Positions 32,395-40,797 of a DNA stretch of 49,766 nucleotides are shown here, one piece after another. The stretch covers positions 1 to 49,766 of the forward strand of contig CACWOS010000035.1 in the NCBI GenBank assembly GCA_902762565.1, written 5' to 3'. Within the stretch, counting starts at the first letter, position 1, and each line of letters begins with the position of its first letter. The notes beneath the pieces were generated by a model. That model made no database searches, was not told where the DNA came from, and saw only the letters and a list, made by a program, of their open reading frames with translations. Source of the stretch: an uncultured Prevotellaceae bacterium (GTDB taxonomy: Bacteria > Bacteroidota > Bacteroidia > Bacteroidales > Bacteroidaceae). The translations under genes and the position numbers were made by a program.

Positions 32395-32457
32395 TCTAGA
32401 ATATCTAGAATTTCTAGAACGTCTAGAGTATCTAGAGTATCTAGACAATCTAGACTA
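32395..32457. repeat. 9-bp tandem repeat (TCTAGA-N3, seven units)
   Basis: TCTAGA occurs at 32395, 32404, 32413, 32422, 32431, 32440 and 32449: seven exact 9-base steps. It fills the whole gap between two converging genes and supplies the porT stop codon. Each unit is itself palindromic. Confidence 0.9.
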
Positions 32458-33204
32458 TTCAAAATAAAAGGTCAGCACGACCATTTTTGACTGCGCGTTG
32501 CTAACGCTGCCTGCAAAGGCTCTGAGGTTGGCATCGCGCAGTTCGTTAACGTGATTGGTGTCCAGTACGTTGCTCAGACCGAAGCAGAACTTCAGTTCAG
32601 GAATCAACTTGAAGAAGGGTAGGTAGAAGTCACACCCCAGTCCTACTTCCACCATGGTCGAGAAGCGTTTCAGTCGTATGATGTCCTGATCGCCCTTTGT
32701 CATATTAATCATCGGGTTGATGCCAGCCATCAGATAAGGGCGATGATTATTCCATCGAGGCGCAGCAAACTTGATGTCGACAGGTAGCGAGAAGTATGTA
32801 TTCTTCAAGTCCTGTGTCTGCTTGATAGGTTTGCCTGCCGCATCGGTATTCTGTAGGTCTGTAAACGTTAGATGCTTGGCGCCGAAGTGCATGGTTGGCG
32901 AAATGCGGAGTGCGAAATTGTCATGCAGGCGCAACTCAGCCAGTACGCCCACAGAGAATCCTGGACTCCAGCGGTCAGCATCGCAAACAATCAGCTGCTG
33001 GGTCACGTTGCCGTTGTCGTCAGTAATGTTTTGCAAGCCTACATTCTCCATCTCCAGGTCTTGCAGATGGGCACCTATGAGGATGCCGAAGTGCATGGGA
33101 CGCAGGTCTATATAGGGCTTGTACTGCACGCGACGGTCAGTTTGTGCAACCATTGTCAGCAAGCAGACTATGATGAGAGTCAGTATGGTTATTATTCGTT
33201 TCAT
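32455..33204 (-). CDS. porT: PorT-family outer-membrane protein (type IX secretion)
   Basis: 249 residues; signal peptide 1-20, then a beta-barrel of alternating hydrophobic strands (MHFGILIGAHLQDLEME, RLHDNFALRISPTMHFG, NTYFSLPVDIKFAAPRW, STMVEVGLGCDFYLPFF) ending in an aromatic-terminated strand (VVLTFYFE). Length and the opening KPYIDLRPMHFGILIG agree with PorT, needed for type IX secretion in Porphyromonas and Prevotella. It fits the type IX-like tails of secreted proteins in this window. Generic outer-membrane barrel is the fallback call. Confidence 0.78.
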   Translation of the reverse strand: MKRIITILTLIIVCLLTMVAQTDRRVQYKPYIDLRPMHFGILIGAHLQDLEMENVGLQNITDDNGNVTQQLIVCDADRWSPGFSVGVLAELRLHDNFALRISPTMHFGAKHLTFTDLQNTDAAGKPIKQTQDLKNTYFSLPVDIKFAAPRWNNHRPYLMAGINPMINMTKGDQDIIRLKRFSTMVEVGLGCDFYLPFFKLIPELKFCFGLSNVLDTNHVNELRDANLRAFAGSVSNAQSKMVVLTFYFE

Positions 33205-33315
33205 ATGCTTTATAATAACGTCGTTTTATGTATGTTTATTATTTCGATAGCGTATAAATTAATTGAAAAATCACAAAAACCCTCACTAATATTAGGTATT
33301 ATTCAAAATAATGCT

Positions 33316-33323
33316 TACCTTTG
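33316..33323 (+). promoter_or_regulatory. -7 promoter box of the ferredoxin gene
   Basis: TACCTTTG on the plus strand, 48 bases before the ATG. Confidence 0.65.
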
Positions 33324-33371
33324 CATCACAAATTTCGAGTATTTATTAACTAATTTAAAGTAACAAGTATT

Positions 33372-33539
33372 ATGGCATACGTAATTGGTGACGACTGCAT
33401 CGCATGCGGTACATGTATCGATGAGTGCCCCGCTGGAGCTATCTCTGAGGGCGACAAGTATTCAATCAACCCCGATGTTTGCACAGAGTGCGGCACATGC
33501 GCTGACGTTTGTCCGTCAGAGGCTATCAGCCTTCCCTAA
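33372..33539 (+). CDS. 2[4Fe-4S] bacterial-type ferredoxin
   Basis: 55 residues, MAYVIGDDCIACGTC onward. Two CxxCxxCxxxCP motifs: Cys9, 12, 15, 19 and Cys37, 40, 43, 47, each ligating a cubane cluster. Clostridial-type ferredoxins carry electrons at low potential for pyruvate:ferredoxin oxidoreductase and related enzymes. It is a single-gene unit with its own promoter, a 48-base leader and a strong terminator, and diverges from porT. Under iron shortage flavodoxin (46829-47323 here) would be the usual substitute. Confidence 0.97.
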   Translation: MAYVIGDDCIACGTCIDECPAGAISEGDKYSINPDVCTECGTCADVCPSEAISLP

Positions 33540-33569
33540 GGAAAAAGCTGAATTATGTGGTTAAAAACG

Positions 33570-33600
33570 AATGGGCGTTCCCTAGGGAGCGCCCATTTCA
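33570..33600 (+). terminator. Intrinsic terminator after ferredoxin, probably bidirectional
   Basis: AATGGGCG (33570-33577) pairs with CGCCCATT (33590-33597), extended by TCCC/GGGA inside. A T-rich tail on the plus side and an A-rich flank on the other suit both ferredoxin and the converging phosphatase gene. Confidence 0.8.
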
Positions 33601-33604
33601 TGTC

Positions 33605-34972
33605 TTATTGCTTGCTCAGATATTCTGCTTCGCGCTGTTCGAACTTGGCCAGTTTGTCTAGGTAGTATTGGCGCAGGTCACTCCACTTGTAATACGGATA
33701 CTGGTTGGTCTTGATGGGCAACGTGCATTCGCGTTCGTTCAGCAGGGCCTTCACCAGAATGTCTTTTGAGTTGGCAATTGTCTTTTGACTACCAGCCTTT
33801 TGCTTTGTGGGGCGATAGAATATCAGTTGGATATTGCACCCCATGGGATAGATCTTGTAGTTTCGCCAATATTTGTCCAACTCGTTCAGGTCGTTGACGC
33901 TGGCTCCGCATTGGTCTAACTCCAACAGGCAGGCCAGTGGCATGACACACACCTCATGGCCGAAGCGTAGCGTAGCCTGTGTCAGGCTGACGGTATCGGC
34001 TGTCTCGATGATGTTCTTCAGCAGGTTCTTCTGCGAATAAGGCATCACACCTTCCGTCTGGGGGGCAGGACCATAGTCTAAGTACCAGCGGATGTTGCGT
34101 GTGCGCCACTGATCATAGATCTCGTCATTGTTGAACAGCGGATAGAGGTCGATATCCGTATCGTGGCTCTGCATATTGGTGGCAATCTCGAACAGCTGCG
34201 ACATCAGTCGGTCTGCTTTCAAGCTGTCAGCAACCCATTGCTGGTCGTTAAACAGCACCTGCATCAGACGGTCAGGCTTGACCAAAGCGCCATATTGTCT
34301 TTTCATACTATTAGACTTGTCACGCATGGCTTTTATCAGTCCTGTACGAGGTGCATTCAGATAGTACTGCAGCGCCTCGCTCACCTCATTATGGATGCGG
34401 GCTGTCGGGTTTGCTGCCATCAACTCCTCGCACTCGGCCACCATCGACAGGATGCAACGTACCACGACGGTCGAGCGGGCATCGATGGCAACATCCTTCG
34501 TTTTGAAGATTTCAGGGAAGTTCTGAGCCATACGCTTGCCGATGCCATGATGCTGACGTTCGCCAACAGAACTCAAATCGCCCAAGCGCAGTTGTGCGCC
34601 CTCATACTGGCCGTCAAGGGCAGGAAAGTTAGGCACGGGCTGTTTGACGAAGCTCTCCAACTGACGCAACACCTCTTCACCCTTGGCAGTCAGTTTGCCA
34701 TACTGTCTGGCCTTCTGCATGGGTTCCACCACGCTGGTGTAACTGTCTTTGGCAATGAGCCAGCGCGAGCCGTGACGTCCGTAGTGTGACATATAGAATG
34801 GTGTGTAGCCCTTTGGCGCTGGTGTCAGCGCCTTTGTCGTCATCTGGCGGTCATAGTCCAGATAGTTGCTACCTGCCAAGTACTTGTTGGCCTCAATCTC
34901 TTCGCGTGCTGTCTGTGCTGTCATGGTCATTGCCAGAGCAGCCGTCATCAAAATTAGTGTCAGTCGTTTCAT
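33605..34972 (-). CDS. Histidine-type phosphatase (MINPP-like)
   Basis: 455 residues from MKRLTLILMTAALAM (an ATG two codons earlier is possible). Signal peptide 1-20. The phosphohistidine motif is His67 in YGRHGSRW, and the proton-donor region is FGHEVCVMP (His339-Glu340), of the HxE/HE type seen in multiple inositol polyphosphate phosphatases rather than the HD of AppA-type phytases. It probably removes phosphate from phytate or related phosphoesters outside the cytoplasm. A relic of an AraC-type regulator occupies its leader; the promoter box at 35117-35124 may serve it. Confidence 0.88.
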   Translation of the reverse strand: MKRLTLILMTAALAMTMTAQTAREEIEANKYLAGSNYLDYDRQMTTKALTPAPKGYTPFYMSHYGRHGSRWLIAKDSYTSVVEPMQKARQYGKLTAKGEEVLRQLESFVKQPVPNFPALDGQYEGAQLRLGDLSSVGERQHHGIGKRMAQNFPEIFKTKDVAIDARSTVVVRCILSMVAECEELMAANPTARIHNEVSEALQYYLNAPRTGLIKAMRDKSNSMKRQYGALVKPDRLMQVLFNDQQWVADSLKADRLMSQLFEIATNMQSHDTDIDLYPLFNNDEIYDQWRTRNIRWYLDYGPAPQTEGVMPYSQKNLLKNIIETADTVSLTQATLRFGHEVCVMPLACLLELDQCGASVNDLNELDKYWRNYKIYPMGCNIQLIFYRPTKQKAGSQKTIANSKDILVKALLNERECTLPIKTNQYPYYKWSDLRQYYLDKLAKFEQREAEYLSKQ

Positions 34973-34977
34973 AATCA

Positions 34978-35079
34978 TTATATCTCTTTTTGGGCTTCCT
35001 TCTTGAACAATTTGTTCATACTGTTAAGATAGTCTGTTGGCGTGATGCCGAAGGCGAACTTGAAGGAATTATTGAATCT
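34978..35079 (-). pseudogene. Relic of the C-terminus of an AraC-type regulator
   Basis: A minus-strand frame without start reads RFNNSFKFAFGITPTDYLNS and on to a TAA at 34978, six bases before the phosphatase start. F-N-x-x-F-K-x-x-F-G-I-T-P-x-x-Y is the second helix-turn-helix signature of AraC/HTCS regulators. The rest of the gene is gone, and upstream codons do not match the family. HTCS proteins usually control glycan-use genes, and a GH2 gene lies next door, so this may be the scar of a lost regulatory gene. Confidence 0.7.
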
Positions 35080-35116
35080 CCCATCCCTTCTGGATTCTGA
35101 AAAGGGATTTATTTTG

Positions 35117-35124
35117 CAAATATA
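35117..35124 (-). promoter_or_regulatory. -7 promoter box upstream of the phosphatase gene
   Basis: TATATTTG on the minus strand with TTTG 20 bases upstream, giving a leader of about 140 bases that includes the AraC relic. Confidence 0.6.
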
Positions 35125-35173
35125 TGGAAATATTTTTAAATGGGCAAACTTTTACAACTTATTCTCGTCAAAA

Positions 35174-37498
35174 TCAAAGACGGCAGGCCTTCAGCGTTAG
35201 GTTGGCAGTAGGCAATGAACTCTTTATTGATACGTTGACGGAACCTTTCTTTTGTGTGCTGCGGACGACGAGGAGGGCGCGACCTTTCCACGTCTTGCTT
35301 CGTGGCGAGGTGTAAGGCTCTGTGTCCTTCAGGTCGGCAGAGGCGAAGGCCAGCAGTTGCCCTTGTCCCTTGATGATAGCCTCGCAGTCGATGGCGGCTT
35401 CAGGTACGAGTATGCCGTTCTTGTCAAGGACTTCGATGGTGACGAAGGTGAGCGACTGGCCATCGGCTGTCATCATGGTGCGGTCTGGGGTGAGGCGCAG
35501 ACGGGCAGGTTCGCCTGCAGTCTTCAGCGTCACGCTCTTGCCACCGGCTTCAGCGCGGAGAGTACCGGTCTGATAGGGTACAGAGAAGACAGCCTTGAAC
35601 TCAGTCTTGCGACTTACCTGTTTCGTGCCGATGAGCTGGTCATTGAGATACAATTTTACTTCGGGCTGATGGGTATAGACCTCAACCTCGACGGGCTTGC
35701 CCTCCCATCCGGGCCATGTCCATGACTCCCATGTAGGCCAGACGCTCCACATCGTGGTTTTGATGTCGCCGTGGTAGCCGTTGGGTTCTTTGACGGCCAT
35801 GTAGAGTGGCGTATCCTCATTCCACAGCATCTCGCGGTAGTGGCTGATGGGTTTGCGCCAACCGGTGATGTCGACGTCGCCACAGGGAGCACCGTGCCAT
35901 TCGGGCTGTCCGCCCATAATCCACGACTCGCCTTCGCGTTCACCCTTATAATAATTGCGACCTATGCCACTCTCGCCCAGATAGTCGAGACCCGTCCACA
36001 CGATGTCGCCCACGACGTAGGGGAAGTCGTTTGAAATGCTCCAGTTGCGGAAGGCATCACGGGGATAGCTCTCCGTCTGCCAGATGACGCGCTTGGGATC
36101 ACGTTGATGGTCGCTGGCGTGCTTGAAGATCATATAGTTATAACCAACCACATCGAGCACCTCAGCATGCGGGTCGTAGATTTCCCAGTCGCGGTCCCAA
36201 GCACAGAGGGCCTCGGTAACGGGGCGCGTCGTGTCCAGTTCGTGGATGGCCTTCTTCATCTGACGGGCGGTATAGACCACGCGGATATCCTTGCGCTCGA
36301 TAACCTCGTTGCCGATGCTCCATGAGATGATGCTCGGGTGGTTGCGGTCGCGCAACACCATAGCGTGGATGTCCTGACGGAAGCAGGAGTCGATGACGGT
36401 CGAGTAGTCGTAGGGATTCTTCTGCGTGCGCCAGCCGTCGAAGGCCTCGTCAATAACAAGCATACCTATCGAGTCGCAGGCATCGAGGAAGGCTCGAGTC
36501 GTGGGATTATGACTGGTGCGGATGAGGTTGAAGCCAGCCTCTTTCATCTGACGCACCTTGCGGATTTCAGCATCGTCGAAGGCCATAGCGCCCAGCACGC
36601 CGTCGTCGTGGTGAACGCAGGCTCCGTTGATGAGCACCTTCTTGCCGTTGAGCACGAAGCCCCGCTCAGCATCGAACGAGAACGAGCGGATGCCGTACTT
36701 CGCCGTCTGACGATCGATGGTCGTGCCGTTCTCCTTCAACTCCACTTTCGCCTCGTAGAGCGTCGGACTTTCAGGCGACCACAGGCGCGGATTATTAACG
36801 AAAATAGTCGTCGTCACCGTCTTGCTCTCGCCAGCCTTCACAGCCACCATCAGTTGAGCGCTGCCCACCACAACGGTGGCATTGCGGTCGGTCTGCGATT
36901 CATTCTGAACGCTCACCTCCACTTGCACTTTCGCCTTGTTGGCGCTCACCTCTGGTGTGGTCACGAAGACGCCGTTCTCTGCAATATGCAACGCGGGCAT
37001 GGTCTCCAACCACACGTGGCGGTAGATGCCCGAACCAGAGTACCAACGACAATTAGGCTGTTCGGAATTATCCACTTTTACGATAACCTCATTTTCGCGC
37101 TTGTCTTTATTAAGAAACTTCGTCACATCGACGGTAAACGGCGTGTAGCCATAGTGATGCTGACCAGCCTTTTGTCCATTCACAAAGACCTCAGCCTTCT
37201 GATACACACCTTCGAAGTGGAGCTTCACTAACGAATTGTCAATTTTCCATTTTCCATTTTCAATTTTCAATTGTTTCCGGTATTCGCCCTTGCCGGCCTC
37301 GAACCATCCGCCGCCAGTTCCCGTAGCACCTTTACCCGAATTGGGCCCTTCAAAGATGTCCCAGTCGTGCGGCAAGTCAACGGCCTGCGTCTTTCCATTG
37401 TGAGTAAACTGCCAGCCGAAGTCAAACAGCTGACGTGTCTGGGCTGATGCTGAAATCGCAGCGATGACCAGCATTGTTGTAATCAAAATCTTCTTCAT
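35174..37498 (-). CDS. GH2 beta-galactosidase-type glycoside hydrolase
   Basis: 774 residues; signal peptide 1-19. Sugar-binding jelly roll (about 25-190), Ig-like domain (190-290), TIM barrel (290-590) with acid/base Glu398 in SWSIGNEVIE and nucleophile Glu476 in IWQTESYPRD, then C-terminal beta domains. The start of the jelly roll holds an odd stretch, KIENGKWKIDNSLV, encoded by AATTTTCC-type simple repeats (37237-37283). Substrate within GH2 (galactoside, glucuronide or mannoside) cannot be fixed from sequence. Single gene, with promoter box at 37535-37542. Confidence 0.93.
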   Translation of the reverse strand: MKKILITTMLVIAAISASAQTRQLFDFGWQFTHNGKTQAVDLPHDWDIFEGPNSGKGATGTGGGWFEAGKGEYRKQLKIENGKWKIDNSLVKLHFEGVYQKAEVFVNGQKAGQHHYGYTPFTVDVTKFLNKDKRENEVIVKVDNSEQPNCRWYSGSGIYRHVWLETMPALHIAENGVFVTTPEVSANKAKVQVEVSVQNESQTDRNATVVVGSAQLMVAVKAGESKTVTTTIFVNNPRLWSPESPTLYEAKVELKENGTTIDRQTAKYGIRSFSFDAERGFVLNGKKVLINGACVHHDDGVLGAMAFDDAEIRKVRQMKEAGFNLIRTSHNPTTRAFLDACDSIGMLVIDEAFDGWRTQKNPYDYSTVIDSCFRQDIHAMVLRDRNHPSIISWSIGNEVIERKDIRVVYTARQMKKAIHELDTTRPVTEALCAWDRDWEIYDPHAEVLDVVGYNYMIFKHASDHQRDPKRVIWQTESYPRDAFRNWSISNDFPYVVGDIVWTGLDYLGESGIGRNYYKGEREGESWIMGGQPEWHGAPCGDVDITGWRKPISHYREMLWNEDTPLYMAVKEPNGYHGDIKTTMWSVWPTWESWTWPGWEGKPVEVEVYTHQPEVKLYLNDQLIGTKQVSRKTEFKAVFSVPYQTGTLRAEAGGKSVTLKTAGEPARLRLTPDRTMMTADGQSLTFVTIEVLDKNGILVPEAAIDCEAIIKGQGQLLAFASADLKDTEPYTSPRSKTWKGRALLVVRSTQKKGSVNVSIKSSLPTANLTLKACRL

Positions 37499-37534
37499 CT
37501 ATATTTCTTGATTAATTCTTCTTAATTGGATTTG

Positions 37535-37542
37535 CAAAGATA
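37535..37542 (-). promoter_or_regulatory. -7 promoter box of the GH2 gene
   Basis: TATCTTTG on the minus strand, 36 bases before the ATG. Confidence 0.65.
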
Positions 37543-37564
37543 GTCATAATTCCCATATTTTCCG

Positions 37565-37572
37565 TAACTTTG
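37565..37572 (+). promoter_or_regulatory. -7 promoter box of the truncated gene at 37640
   Basis: TAACTTTG on the plus strand. Confidence 0.6.
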
Positions 37573-37639
37573 CAGCAAATATTAACAAATGTTGAGAATT
37601 GTGTGAGTGATAGTCTTTTCATCAAAATAAAATACGACA

Positions 37640-37873
37640 ATGAAGAATATCCTATTTACCGTTGCATTGCTCCTGGCAGCAATAGCTGTTCAGGCTCAGA
37701 AAACGCCTGAAATGAAGAAAGATGTGGCTGATATCCGTAAGATGTATGCTGAGGCCAAGCAGGAAATGGCGCGTCCCATCCGTCCTTGCGGACAGGCACA
37801 ATTCGTAAAAAGTTTCTTTAATAGTCCCATAATTGTTTACGATAAAATCATATTGCAAAGTTACGCCAAATAA
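37640..37873 (+). pseudogene. Truncated exported protein fused to unrelated sequence
   Basis: The first 45 or so residues look genuine: a signal peptide (MKNILFTVALLLAAIAVQAQ) then a charged helix (KTPEMKKDVADIRKMYAEAK), behind a clear promoter. From about residue 48 the frame runs into the antisense of another gene's 5' end (see 37789-37830) and its promoter, giving the meaningless tail QFVKSFFNSPIIVYDKIILQ and stopping at 37873. The full-length family is probably much longer. A deletion that joined two gene starts head to head explains this best. Confidence 0.6.
37789..37830 (-). pseudogene. 5' fragment of a lost leftward gene
   Basis: ATG at 37830 begins MGLLKKLFTNCACP, preceded at the right distance by a TAACTTTG box (37863-37856) and by the shared upstream element. 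After about 14 codons the sequence becomes antisense to the gene at 37640. It is the start of a gene whose body has been deleted; identity unknown. Confidence 0.5.
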
Positions 37874-37919
37874 ATAAGGTGCGCAATACCTAAAAACAAG
37901 GTTTTTAAGCATTGTGCAC
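37856..37919 (-). promoter_or_regulatory. Shared upstream element plus promoter, copy 1 (orphan)
   Basis: On the minus strand TAGGTATTGCGCA, 16 bases, then TAACTTTG (37863-37856). The element is a near-perfect 40-base dyad (GTGCRCAAT ... ATTGTGCAC outer arms, TAAAAAC/GTTTTTA inner arms; 37880-37919). It drives the broken gene start at 37830. Copies 2 and 3 precede the TonB and flavodoxin operons. Confidence 0.8.
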
Positions 37920-37959
37920 CCTCAACAACCTATAATATGAAATTAATCAGATATAGGTA

Positions 37960-40764
37960 TTACTCCGACAACATCGTTACCTCAATACAACGCTTGGCAG
38001 CCAGGAGTTGCTGGGCCATACGCTGTACGTTGGCGGCAGTCATATCGTTGACCATGCGGCAGTAATCGCGGTCGAAGTCGACGTCGTCATCCAGTTCGTG
38101 CCAGATGATGTAGCTCCAATAGTCGTTGGTGATGGCAGCTTGGGCATACTGCTTGATCAGATACTCCTTCACCTTCTGCATCGATGTGGCGGCTGGTCCG
38201 TTGTTGGCAATGTTCTTCAGCTGCTGGTAAACAATCGGATTCAGCTCGCTGTAACGACTAGGATCGGCATTGTAGGAGATCTTCATCGTAGCGTTAGGCT
38301 TATCGTCTTTATCGAGTTCAAAGTTGACGCTGACGCCGTAGGTGCCGCCCTTCTCCTCACGAACGGAGTCAGTATAGGCAATCGACAGACAACGCTTCAG
38401 GAAGTCGAGTTCGAGGTCGCTCTGAGCTGTGAAGGGAACGTCGGCTGTCAGGTAGATGCTGACATTGGCCAGCGGCGTGGCTTGTGGCTTGCTGAACTTC
38501 ACCACCTTCTCACCACCAACGATCTGAGGAACATGGTTATAGTTGGTCTGCTCGTGGCTGTTGGTAGCAGGAAGTGTTGCCAGATATTGACACAACATCT
38601 GACGCAGTTGCTGCTCGTCATAGTTGCCAATGATGACGGCCTTGAAGTTGGCAGCATCGCTGAAACGCTCCTTGTAAATCTGAAGGATGCGGTCGTAGCT
38701 GACTTTCTCAAGTGTTGACTGCACCACAGGCTCCATACGAGGATGATGACCATAGAGAATAGCACGGATAGAGTCGTTGTAATCCACCTTTGGCGAGGCA
38801 TTACGGTTGGCCAGGAAAGCATACTGACGATTCATCAGTCCGGCAAAGGCGGCTGTATCCTTGCGGGGCTGGGTGAAGTAGAGATAAGCCAGTTGGAACA
38901 TGGTCTCCATATCCTTCAGCGAAGCACTACCGCTGATGCTCTGGCCACGACTGCCGACGGACGGACTGACGCGAATACTCTTGCCTGTCAGCATCTTGCG
39001 CAGGGTGACGGCATCAAATTGTCCAACACCTCCTTCTGTGACTCCACTTGAAATCAGCGCGAAGTTAGGAATGTCTTCGTCACCATAGAGTGAAGTACCG
39101 CCATCGGCCTGCATACTCAACGAGATTGCATCGGCCTCGTAGTCGGTTTTCTTGGCATAGACCTTCATGCCATTGCTGAGAGTGATTTCCGTAAAGCCGT
39201 GACGATAGGGCTTCTCGCTGACGATGGTGCCGGTCTTGGGTAGCTCGCTGATGAGCGAACTTGCCAACTGAGCCTCCTGATAAGGCGCGTAGGCCTGCTG
39301 CTGGGTGGCCAGAATGACCTGTTCTATCTGTTGTTCTGACGGTATCTCGAACCCATCCTTATCAGGAGCATACATGATGACCACCTGGTTCTTATCGGTG
39401 ATGAGTTCCTTGACGGCAGCATTTACCTCAGCGAGCGTTACCTCGCGGTCGAGTTTTTGGGTATTCTCCAGTTTGAAGTCGACGCTGAGCATGGGTTCGC
39501 CCTTCAGGAAGTTATCGACGCATACATTTACGTAGTGCGAGTTGCGGTAGTCGCCCTGCATTTTCTGACGACGCTCGGCAGCATTCAGGCGCAGTTTCTT
39601 GGCACGATCCAGCTCGCTCTGGGTAAAGCCATGCTGACGGGCCCGTTCTGCCACACCAACGGCGCTGATGATACCACCCAGGATATTGTCCTGCTTGCAG
39701 CTGATGCTCAACGAGAAAGCGTCCTTGGTGCGACTGAGGAAGAAGGTCGAGGCACGACCTGTAGCGCTCTGGAATGGAGGCACGGGCTGCTGGCGAAGTT
39801 CCACCAGACGGTCATTCAGCATCGTACTAATCAGTCCGTCAATATAGTTGTCGCGCAGGTATTTCTCGCTGTTCTTCTCGCTATCTGGTGTCGCCTCTCG
39901 CTTCTGGTAAATATGACAGAGCACGATGGGCTGTTCCTTGTCCTTCTCAATGTCGATGATCATCTTGTCATTGTCGTCTACAGAATAGTATATGCGCTCG
40001 GCAGCATTCTTCGGCATGGGGATGGGCGAAAAAATCTTCTTGATTTTCTTCTCCATCTTGTCGACGTCAATATCGCCCACCACGATGATTGCCTGTAGGT
40101 CAGGACGATACCACTTCTGATAGTAGTCGCGCAGGTCCTGATAGGGGAAGTTGTCGACGATATCCATGGAACCGATAGGCAGGCAGTCCTCATACTTGGT
40201 GCCCTTATATACCTTCGGCATAGCCTGCTCCATCAGTCGTTGAACGGCCATGCCAGCACGGCGCGTGCGCCACTCCTCGTGGATAACACCACGCTCTTTG
40301 TCGATTTCAGCATCTTCAAGCAAAAGATAGTGACTCCAGTCGTGCAGTACCAGCAGACACGAGTCGATGATTCCCTCACGCTTCAAAGGTGCTGAGCCGA
40401 TGTGATATACCGTCTGGTCGATTGAGGTGTAGGCATTCAGGTTGGCACCGAATTTCACACCGATGGTCTCACACCAGGGTACAATACCCAACTTCTTACC
40501 CTTGCCGGGGAAGTTCTTGGTGCCGTTGAAGGCCATGTGTTCGAGGAAGTGCGCCAGTCCGCGCTGACGGGGTTCCTCCAATATACTACCCACGCGCTGG
40601 GCAATGTAGAAATCGGCCAGCCCTGCCTCTTTCGCATTGTGGCGAATGTAGTAGGTCATGCCGTTCTTCAGCTTACCCTTACGGATGGTGGGGTCTTGTG
40701 GCAGCTGTGCCGTCGCATGAAGCGACAGCAGCGCCAGAGCCAATAATGATAATATCTTTTTCAT
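37960..40764 (-). CDS. M16 zinc metalloprotease (PqqL-like), exported
   Basis: 934 residues starting MKKILSLLALALLSLH; an ATG eight codons earlier gives no better signal. Signal peptide 1-20. The inverted zinc motif HFLEH (72-76) in GLAHFLEHMAFNGT is complete, with the distal Glu region in GVIHEEWRTR. Two M16 halves are present (about 25-470 and 500-930); only the first is catalytic, as usual. It may process peptides or receptor-bound ligands in the periplasm. It is the fifth gene of the TonB operon, 33 bases after the DUF4876 gene. Confidence 0.92.
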   Translation of the reverse strand: MKKILSLLALALLSLHATAQLPQDPTIRKGKLKNGMTYYIRHNAKEAGLADFYIAQRVGSILEEPRQRGLAHFLEHMAFNGTKNFPGKGKKLGIVPWCETIGVKFGANLNAYTSIDQTVYHIGSAPLKREGIIDSCLLVLHDWSHYLLLEDAEIDKERGVIHEEWRTRRAGMAVQRLMEQAMPKVYKGTKYEDCLPIGSMDIVDNFPYQDLRDYYQKWYRPDLQAIIVVGDIDVDKMEKKIKKIFSPIPMPKNAAERIYYSVDDNDKMIIDIEKDKEQPIVLCHIYQKREATPDSEKNSEKYLRDNYIDGLISTMLNDRLVELRQQPVPPFQSATGRASTFFLSRTKDAFSLSISCKQDNILGGIISAVGVAERARQHGFTQSELDRAKKLRLNAAERRQKMQGDYRNSHYVNVCVDNFLKGEPMLSVDFKLENTQKLDREVTLAEVNAAVKELITDKNQVVIMYAPDKDGFEIPSEQQIEQVILATQQQAYAPYQEAQLASSLISELPKTGTIVSEKPYRHGFTEITLSNGMKVYAKKTDYEADAISLSMQADGGTSLYGDEDIPNFALISSGVTEGGVGQFDAVTLRKMLTGKSIRVSPSVGSRGQSISGSASLKDMETMFQLAYLYFTQPRKDTAAFAGLMNRQYAFLANRNASPKVDYNDSIRAILYGHHPRMEPVVQSTLEKVSYDRILQIYKERFSDAANFKAVIIGNYDEQQLRQMLCQYLATLPATNSHEQTNYNHVPQIVGGEKVVKFSKPQATPLANVSIYLTADVPFTAQSDLELDFLKRCLSIAYTDSVREEKGGTYGVSVNFELDKDDKPNATMKISYNADPSRYSELNPIVYQQLKNIANNGPAATSMQKVKEYLIKQYAQAAITNDYWSYIIWHELDDDVDFDRDYCRMVNDMTAANVQRMAQQLLAAKRCIEVTMLSE

Positions 40765-40797
40765 AAATAGCGTTAGCAAATTCTTCACTATTCACTC

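Noticed and set aside
36338-37231. Long rightward reading frame opposite the GH2 gene
   Set aside because: Antisense shadow of a well-supported gene, with no domain recognised. Long antisense frames at 3518-4048, 34163-34789 and 39457-40098 were rejected for the same reason.
37880-37919. The 40-base palindrome as a MITE or insertion-sequence end
   Set aside because: The constant 16-base spacing to the -7 box in all three copies favours an operator; no target duplication was seen.
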